Under the pieces are notes generated by a model. That model ran no database searches. It was not told the origin of the DNA and saw only the letters and a program-made list of their open reading frames with translations. 12,859 nucleotides of DNA from an uncultured Collinsella sp. (GTDB taxonomy: Bacteria > Actinomycetota > Coriobacteriia > Coriobacteriales > Coriobacteriaceae). Position numbers and translations under genes: made by a program. Shown here piece after piece: positions 6,684-12,859 of this stretch. Numbering within the stretch: position 1 is the stretch's first letter; each line of letters begins with the position of its first letter. Location of the stretch: positions 1 through 12,859 of the forward strand of contig URBQ01000045.1 of the NCBI GenBank assembly GCA_900546115.1, read 5' to 3'.

Positions 6684-7745
6684 ATGTCCAAAGCACTCGA
6701 CCCCAAAGACACCTGCGTCCTCGTTACCGGTGGCGCCGGCTTTATCGGCTCGCACACCGTCGTTCAGCTGCTCGAGGGTGGCTACCAGGTCGTCATCGTC
6801 GATGATCTCTCCAACTCCAGCGCCGTCGCCGTCGACCGCGTCAAGACCATCGTGGGCGACGAGGCCGCCAAGAACCTCACCTTCTACGAGGCCAACGTGC
6901 TCGACCGCGACGCGATGAACAAGATCTTCGATACCCATCAGATCGACCGCGTCATCCACTTTGCCGGCTTTAAGGCCGTCGGCGAGTCGGTAAGCAAGCC
7001 CGTCGAGTACTACCACAACAACATCGAGAACACCCTGGTGCTCATCGACGTCATGCGCAACCATGGCTGCAAGTCCATCATCTTCTCGAGCTCCTCGACC
7101 GTCTACGGCGACCCGGACAACCCGCCCGTCACCGAGGAGGATCCTAAGAAGCCCGCGACCAACCCCTATGGTTGGACCAAGTGGATGATCGAGCAGATCC
7201 TTATGGACGTCCACACTGCCGACCCCGAGTGGGACGTCGTGCTGCTCCGTTACTTCAACCCCATCGGCGCTCATCCGTCGGGCCTGATCGGCGAGGATCC
7301 CAAGGGCATCCCCAACAACCTGGTGCCCTATGTCGCCCAGGTCGCCGTGGGCAAGCTCGAGGCCGTTCAGGTCTTTGGCAACGACTACCCCACCCCCGAC
7401 GGCACCGGCGTGCGCGACTACATCCACGTGTGCGATCTGGCCTCTGGTCACGTTGCCGCCCTTAACTGGATGAACGGCAAAACCGGCGTCGAGATCTTTA
7501 ACCTGGGCACCGGCACCGGCACCTCGGTACTCGAGGTCGTCGCCGCCTTCTCCAAGGCTTGTGGCAAGGAGCTGCCCTACGTGATCCGCGAGCGCCGCGC
7601 CGGCGATATCGCTGCCAACTGGTGCGATGCCTCCAAGGCCGAGCGCATGATGGGCTGGAAGGCCCAGTACGACATCGCGGACATGTGCCGAGATAGTTGG
7701 AACTGGCAGAGCCACAACCCCAACGGCTTCGCCGACGCCGAGTAG
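6684..7745 (+). CDS. galE: UDP-glucose 4-epimerase
   Basis: NAD-dependent cytoplasmic short-chain dehydrogenase/reductase that interconverts UDP-glucose and UDP-galactose. It serves the Leloir pathway and supplies sugars for envelope polysaccharides. The 353-residue product has the Rossmann motif GGAGFIGSH (16-24), HFAGFKAVGESV (92-103), the catalytic Ser in SSSSTVYGD (about Ser137), the Tyr162-x3-Lys166 pair in NPYGWTK, RYFNPIGAHPSG, and DGTGVRDYIHVCDLA near the substrate site. The length is normal (about 335-355). TAGGAG lies close upstream of the ATG. It has its own promoter and a strong terminator, so it appears monocistronic rather than part of a gal operon. Other NDP-sugar epimerases are possible but much less likely given these motifs. 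Confidence 0.95.
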   Translation: MSKALDPKDTCVLVTGGAGFIGSHTVVQLLEGGYQVVIVDDLSNSSAVAVDRVKTIVGDEAAKNLTFYEANVLDRDAMNKIFDTHQIDRVIHFAGFKAVGESVSKPVEYYHNNIENTLVLIDVMRNHGCKSIIFSSSSTVYGDPDNPPVTEEDPKKPATNPYGWTKWMIEQILMDVHTADPEWDVVLLRYFNPIGAHPSGLIGEDPKGIPNNLVPYVAQVAVGKLEAVQVFGNDYPTPDGTGVRDYIHVCDLASGHVAALNWMNGKTGVEIFNLGTGTGTSVLEVVAAFSKACGKELPYVIRERRAGDIAANWCDASKAERMMGWKAQYDIADMCRDSWNWQSHNPNGFADAE

Positions 7746-7767
7746 CAAAAACCTACATACCGCTCTT

Positions 7768-7801
7768 GCCCCGATCTCACGTTGTGAGGTCGGGGCTTTT
7801 T
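7768..7801 (+). terminator. Intrinsic terminator after galE
   Basis: A 13-bp GC-rich stem (7768-7780 with 7784-7796, one U·G pair) with a GTT loop is followed directly by TTTTT. A textbook rho-independent terminator. Confidence 0.95.
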
Positions 7802-7850
7802 CATGGCATGTAACCATTCGCCGAAAATCGACCAACTTTTTTATCTTGCC

Positions 7851-7880
7851 TGTACATGTTTAAACAACATGTTTTACAAT
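7851..7880 (+). promoter_or_regulatory. malQ promoter with embedded palindrome
   Basis: The -35 TGTACA (7851-7856) and -10 TACAAT (7875-7880) are separated by 18 bp. The spacer begins with the perfect palindrome TGTTTAAACA (7857-7866). ACATGTTT also occurs twice in direct orientation (7854-7861 and 7867-7874). The placement suggests repression by steric block. The protein that binds is unknown, and the lack of a central CpG argues against the LacI protein of this window. Confidence 0.6.
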
Positions 7881-7965
7881 AGGCGTATCGGATCAGAACA
7901 TCGGAGGCGGACTGCACATCCATCGGCAGGCCGACCCCACAACAAGAAGGTTGGTGAGCGCATTC

Positions 7966-9471
7966 ATGGAGCGTGCAAGCGGCGTCCTCATGCCCGTCTC
8001 TTCTCTGCCCGGACCATACGGAATCGGCGGCTTTGGCTGGAATGCCTACGACTTCGTCGATTTTCTCGCCTCGTGCAAACAACATTACTGGCAGATTCTG
8101 CCCCTTACGACGACCAGCTATGGCGATTCGCCCTATCAGTCGTTCTCGGCCCGCGCTGGCAACCCCAACTTTATCGACTTTGCCGAGCTTATCGAGGCAG
8201 GGTATCTGGAGCAGCGCGATATCGATGGCGTGTATCTGGGATCCGACCCCAGCAATGTCGACTACGGTGCTATCTTTGGCGGCCGCCGTCAGATTCTCGA
8301 CCGCGCCGCTGAGCGCTTTGCCGCCGACAAGCCGGCCGATTTCGATGACTTTATCCAGGCCAACGAGGACTGGCTCATCCCCTACTGTGAGTTCATGACC
8401 GTCAAAGAGGAGTGCGGTCTCAAGGCGTTTTGGGAGTGGCCCGCAGAACTCCGCACCCGCGGCGAAGCTTCCGCCAAGGTCTGTGCCGACCATCCGGCGC
8501 GTATGCTCTACCACCAGATGACGCAGTACTTCTTCGATCGCCAGTGGAGCCGCCTCAAGGCCTATGCCAATGAGCGCGACATTCTCATCATCGGCGACCT
8601 GCCCATCTATGTCTCGCGTGACTCCGTCGAGATGTGGGCGACGCCTGAGCTCTTTAAGATCGACGCCGCCGGCAATCCCGTGAGCGTCGCCGGCACGCCG
8701 CCCGACCAGTTCTCGGCCACCGGCCAGTACTGGGGCAACCCCATCTACGACTGGGACGCCATGGAATCCGACGGCTTCTCCTGGTGGGAGAGCCGCATTC
8801 GCGCCGCCCTCGACATGTACGACGTCATCCGCCTGGATCACTTCCGCGGCTTCGAGGCCTATTGGGAGGTGCCGTTCTCCTCGCCCGATTCGTCCTACGG
8901 TTCGTGGACGCAGGGTCCCGGCCTCAAATTCTTCAAGACGCTCGAGGAAAAGCTCGGCACGCTGCCCATCATCGCCGAGGACCTGGGCTTCCTCACCCCC
9001 GGCGTCATCGACATGCGCGACAACTCGGGCTTCCCCGGCATGAAGATCCTGCAGTTTGCCTTTGAGGGCACCAACTCGTACTACCTGCCGCATAACTACA
9101 TCGCCAACACCGTCGCCTATGTGGGCACCCACGACAACGAGACGGCGCGCGGTTGGTTTGAGGGAACGGCCACCCCGCGTCAGCGCGAGCAGGCAGCCCT
9201 GTACACCCATCAGCAGGCCGGCGAACCCATGGCAGATGCACTCAATCGTACCATCGCCGCCAGCGTGAGCGACACGTGCATCTACACCATGCAGGATTTG
9301 CTCAACTTGGGCAACGAGGCGCGCATCAACACCCCTGCCACGCTGGGCGGAAACTGGACCTGGCGCATGCTCGACGGCGCCATCACCCGCGAGCTCGAGC
9401 ACAAACTCACCGACTGGACCGAGACCTACTTCCGCATCCCGTCGGAAGCCGAAATCGAGCTTCCTCAATAG
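7966..9471 (+). CDS. malQ: 4-alpha-glucanotransferase (amylomaltase)
   Basis: GH77 cytoplasmic enzyme that transfers glucan segments between maltodextrins, lengthening short ones so that phosphorylase can act and releasing glucose. The 501-residue product starts RASGVLMPVSSLPGPYGIG as the family does. It shows GDSPYQSFSARAGNPNFID (53-71), GDLPIYVSRDSVEMW (210-224) and QYWGNPIYDWDAM (254-266). The nucleophile is Asp291 in RLDHFRGFEAYW, the acid/base Glu338 in IIAEDLG, and the third acid Asp390 in GTHDNETARGW. All three catalytic residues are present. ATG 7966 (GGTGAG 7 bases upstream, family-like N-terminus) is preferred to TTG 7951 or GTG 7954. It is followed after 128 bases by glgP, its usual metabolic partner. 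Confidence 0.96.
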   Translation: MERASGVLMPVSSLPGPYGIGGFGWNAYDFVDFLASCKQHYWQILPLTTTSYGDSPYQSFSARAGNPNFIDFAELIEAGYLEQRDIDGVYLGSDPSNVDYGAIFGGRRQILDRAAERFAADKPADFDDFIQANEDWLIPYCEFMTVKEECGLKAFWEWPAELRTRGEASAKVCADHPARMLYHQMTQYFFDRQWSRLKAYANERDILIIGDLPIYVSRDSVEMWATPELFKIDAAGNPVSVAGTPPDQFSATGQYWGNPIYDWDAMESDGFSWWESRIRAALDMYDVIRLDHFRGFEAYWEVPFSSPDSSYGSWTQGPGLKFFKTLEEKLGTLPIIAEDLGFLTPGVIDMRDNSGFPGMKILQFAFEGTNSYYLPHNYIANTVAYVGTHDNETARGWFEGTATPRQREQAALYTHQQAGEPMADALNRTIAASVSDTCIYTMQDLLNLGNEARINTPATLGGNWTWRMLDGAITRELEHKLTDWTETYFRIPSEAEIELPQ

Positions 9472-9519
9472 GAACTACCGCGCCCGGCCCCTCCCCACCG
9501 TGCGGACGCGCTTGCTTTT

Positions 9520-9553
9520 CCCGCGCGAGGCCACCCCAATCCCCTCGCGCGGG
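9520..9553 (+). terminator. Hairpin between malQ and glgP (partial terminator or processing site)
   Basis: A perfect 11-bp stem CCCGCGCGAGG/CCTCGCGCGGG with a 12-base loop sits mid-gap and is followed by CTTGTTAT, not a clean T-run. It may attenuate read-through or protect mRNA ends and so set different MalQ and GlgP levels. Confidence 0.6.
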
Positions 9554-9599
9554 CTTGTTATGAATTGCAGACATGAAACAACCCATCACAGGAGAAAAC

Positions 9600-11867
<2,268 letters not shown>

Positions 11868-11892
11868 TTCGGTTTCATCGCCCATCCTCTTG

Positions 11893-11926
11893 AAAACGGA
11901 GCCACGGCAACGCGGCTCCGTTTTTT
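11893..11926 (+). terminator. Intrinsic terminator after glgP
   Basis: An 11-bp stem AAAACGGAGCC/GGCTCCGTTTT (11893-11903 with 11914-11924) is capped by a CG-GCAA-CG hairpin after one mismatch. A run of six T (11921-11926) follows. It closes the malQ-glgP unit. Confidence 0.95.
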
Positions 11927-11966
11927 GTGCTCGCACGTTACCCTGTGATCCGACTCGGCCAAACAA

Positions 11967-12183
11967 TCTCGATCCATAACAACTACTCAACCAAAACGGT
12001 CCCAGCTGTTACAGATTGAGACATACCGGCCCCTCCCCTTGGGTTTATCTCAATCTGTAACATCTAGCAGGTGAAATTCGCCTTTGGTGTTACAGATTTA
12101 GATGAAATGGTTAGCTCAGCGGAACCGTCTCGATCTGTAACATCTAACGTCCGAAATCGGCCCTATCCGTTACAGATCGAGAC
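11967..12183. repeat. Three tandem hairpin repeats, about 80-bp period (REP/BIME-like array)
   Basis: Six copies of a 15-base word (consensus TGTTACAGATYGAGA) alternate in orientation: 11967-11981 (reverse, degenerate), 12007-12021 (+), 12048-12062 (-), 12088-12102 (+), 12128-12142 (-) and 12169-12183 (+). Paired as reverse-forward they form three 55-57-base hairpins starting at 11967, 12048 and 12127, a period of 80-81 bp. Each has a small second palindrome at its exact centre: ACCAAAACGGT, GGTGAAATTCGCC and CCGAAATCGG. This fills most of the 455-base stretch 11868-12322, in which I see no gene. There is no transposase nearby. The function is unknown. Confidence 0.9.
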
Positions 12184-12215
12184 AAACGACCGGTCAGGCA
12201 GTCCCAACACAAAGA

Positions 12216-12254
12216 AAGGCTCCCCTCTCGCCCAGTGGACGGGAGGGGAGCCTT
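12216..12254 (-). terminator. Terminator for the minus-strand ABC ATPase gene
   Basis: A 14-pair stem AAGGCTCCCCTCTC/GGGAGGGGAGCCTT (one mismatch or wobble pair) has an 11-base loop. Read on the minus strand it is followed by TCTTTGTGTT. The + strand side has no T-run, so it most likely ends transcripts coming from 12323 and above. Confidence 0.8.
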
Positions 12255-12322
12255 ATATGTGACCGCGGCAAAAGGATGGCAATACCGCAGTCGCCCAAAG
12301 GAAGGGCCTGGTTGCACCGGGC

Positions 12323-12859
12323 CTAGATAAGGTTCTTGCCAGAGACCTTATCGAAGAGGTGGGTCGCGTTCTTCTCAAACTTGAACCAGATGGGGTCGCC
12401 CGCCTTGAGCGCACCCTTGGCCTCGAGGTCGACAACGGGAATGATCAGGACGAACTGGCCATCGGGAGCGGTCACGTGGACATGCTCGGTCGAACCCATG
12501 AGCTCGGTCACCTCGACGGTACCCTGGAGCGCGCCCTCCTCGTCCTTGTCGGCAAGCAGAATCTGCTCGGGACGCACGCCGGCCGTGATCTCCTTCACGT
12601 CGCCGCCGTCCCAGTTGAGAGCAAGCTGAGCGCAGGTCTCGGGGGCGAGCGCCACGTTCATATCCTCGGTCTTGACGGTAAAGCCGTTGCCCGAGCGCAC
12701 CAGCTGGGCATCGAAGAAGTTCATCTGCGGCACGCCGATAAAGCCGGCGACGAAGATGTTCGCGGGATGGTTGAAGACCTCCTGCGGGGTGGCGATCTGC
12801 TGGACGACGCCGTCCTTCATGACCAAGACTTCCTGCGCGAGCTGGCGGACGACGCCAAG
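12323..12859 (-). CDS. Sugar ABC transporter ATP-binding protein, C-terminal part (MsmK/UgpC-like)
   Basis: Partial gene: the frame is open to the window edge, and only the last 179 codons and the stop are seen. VMKDGVVQQIATPQEVFNHPANIFVAGFIGVPQMNF is the end of the nucleotide-binding domain and the start of the regulatory region of carbohydrate importer ATPases (written here only as a domain span, about the first 50 visible residues). TAGVRPEQILLAD and LMGSTEHVHV mark the TOBE-type C-terminal domain. The Walker, Q-loop and signature motifs lie outside the window. Such ATPases power uptake of oligosaccharides by one or several permeases, which fits the maltodextrin genes beside it. The residues just before VMKDG (LGVVRQLAQEV) are not those expected in this family. 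A terminator lies 69 bases downstream. Confidence 0.88.
   Translation of the reverse strand, partial: LGVVRQLAQEVLVMKDGVVQQIATPQEVFNHPANIFVAGFIGVPQMNFFDAQLVRSGNGFTVKTEDMNVALAPETCAQLALNWDGGDVKEITAGVRPEQILLADKDEEGALQGTVEVTELMGSTEHVHVTAPDGQFVLIIPVVDLEAKGALKAGDPIWFKFEKNATHLFDKVSGKNLI

Noticed and set aside
7801..9468. 555-codon open frame on the - strand opposite malQ
   Set aside because: It is an antisense shadow of malQ with no recognisable domain and an implausible composition. The same holds for 6585-7835 (opposite galE) and 10308-11240 (opposite glgP).
9573..9599. Upstream in-frame ATG for glgP
   Set aside because: No SD precedes it, whereas ATG 9600 has AGGAG at good spacing.
11967..12183. 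CRISPR array
   Set aside because: Copies alternate in orientation, are degenerate, only 15 bases long, and the intervening sequences are themselves partly conserved and palindromic. No cas gene is visible.
12071..12262. 63-codon open frame in the repeat array
   Set aside because: It is made of the hairpin repeats and the terminator, has no SD and no protein-like features.
12306..12324. GGCCTGGT/ACCGGGCC hairpin at the ABC ATPase stop codon as a terminator
   Set aside because: It has a mismatch on the transcribed (minus) strand and no good T-run. The hairpin at 12216-12254 is the better terminator.

Overview
The window looks like chromosomal DNA from a high-GC gut actinobacterium, most likely Collinsella or a close relative in Coriobacteriia. 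This rests on GC-rich codon use, gene content and protein style, and it is an inference because no search was run. It carries eight protein genes, mostly central and storage carbohydrate metabolism. There is no phage, CRISPR or transposase gene.

Layout. 1-149: a very long hairpin downstream of a phosphoketolase gene. 150-2678 (-): xfp, phosphoketolase. 2679-2881: its promoter, two LacI-type operators 21 bp apart, and a possible 9-codon leader ORF. 2882-3910 (-): LacI-family regulator. 3911-4150: divergent control region containing a 66-bp near-perfect palindrome. 4151-5113 (+): murB. 5114-5211: shared terminator. 5212-6417 (-): secreted coiled-coil peptidoglycan hydrolase. 6418-6683: divergent promoter region with a direct repeat. 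6684-7745 (+): galE, then a strong terminator. 7966-9471 (+): malQ. 9600-11867 (+): glgP, then a strong terminator. 11868-12322: a 455-base stretch without a gene, holding three tandem hairpin repeats about 80 bp apart and a terminator. 12323-12859 (-): C-terminal part of a sugar ABC-transporter ATPase, cut by the window edge.

How the genes fit together. MalQ and GlgP are the usual pair that turns maltodextrin or glycogen into glucose-1-phosphate. GalE links UDP-glucose and UDP-galactose. The ATPase fragment resembles the MsmK/UgpC type that energises oligosaccharide uptake. Phosphoketolase splits xylulose-5-P or fructose-6-P to acetyl-phosphate and is probably controlled by the adjacent LacI protein through the paired operators. 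MurB and the Tat/Sec-exported hydrolase belong to cell-wall synthesis and turnover.

The most unusual content is intergenic. Three different palindromic elements sit in three different gaps (38-122, 4020-4085, 11967-12183). None looks like a plain terminator, and no transposase is nearby. They resemble REP/BIME-type extragenic repeats, but family membership cannot be shown from one window.
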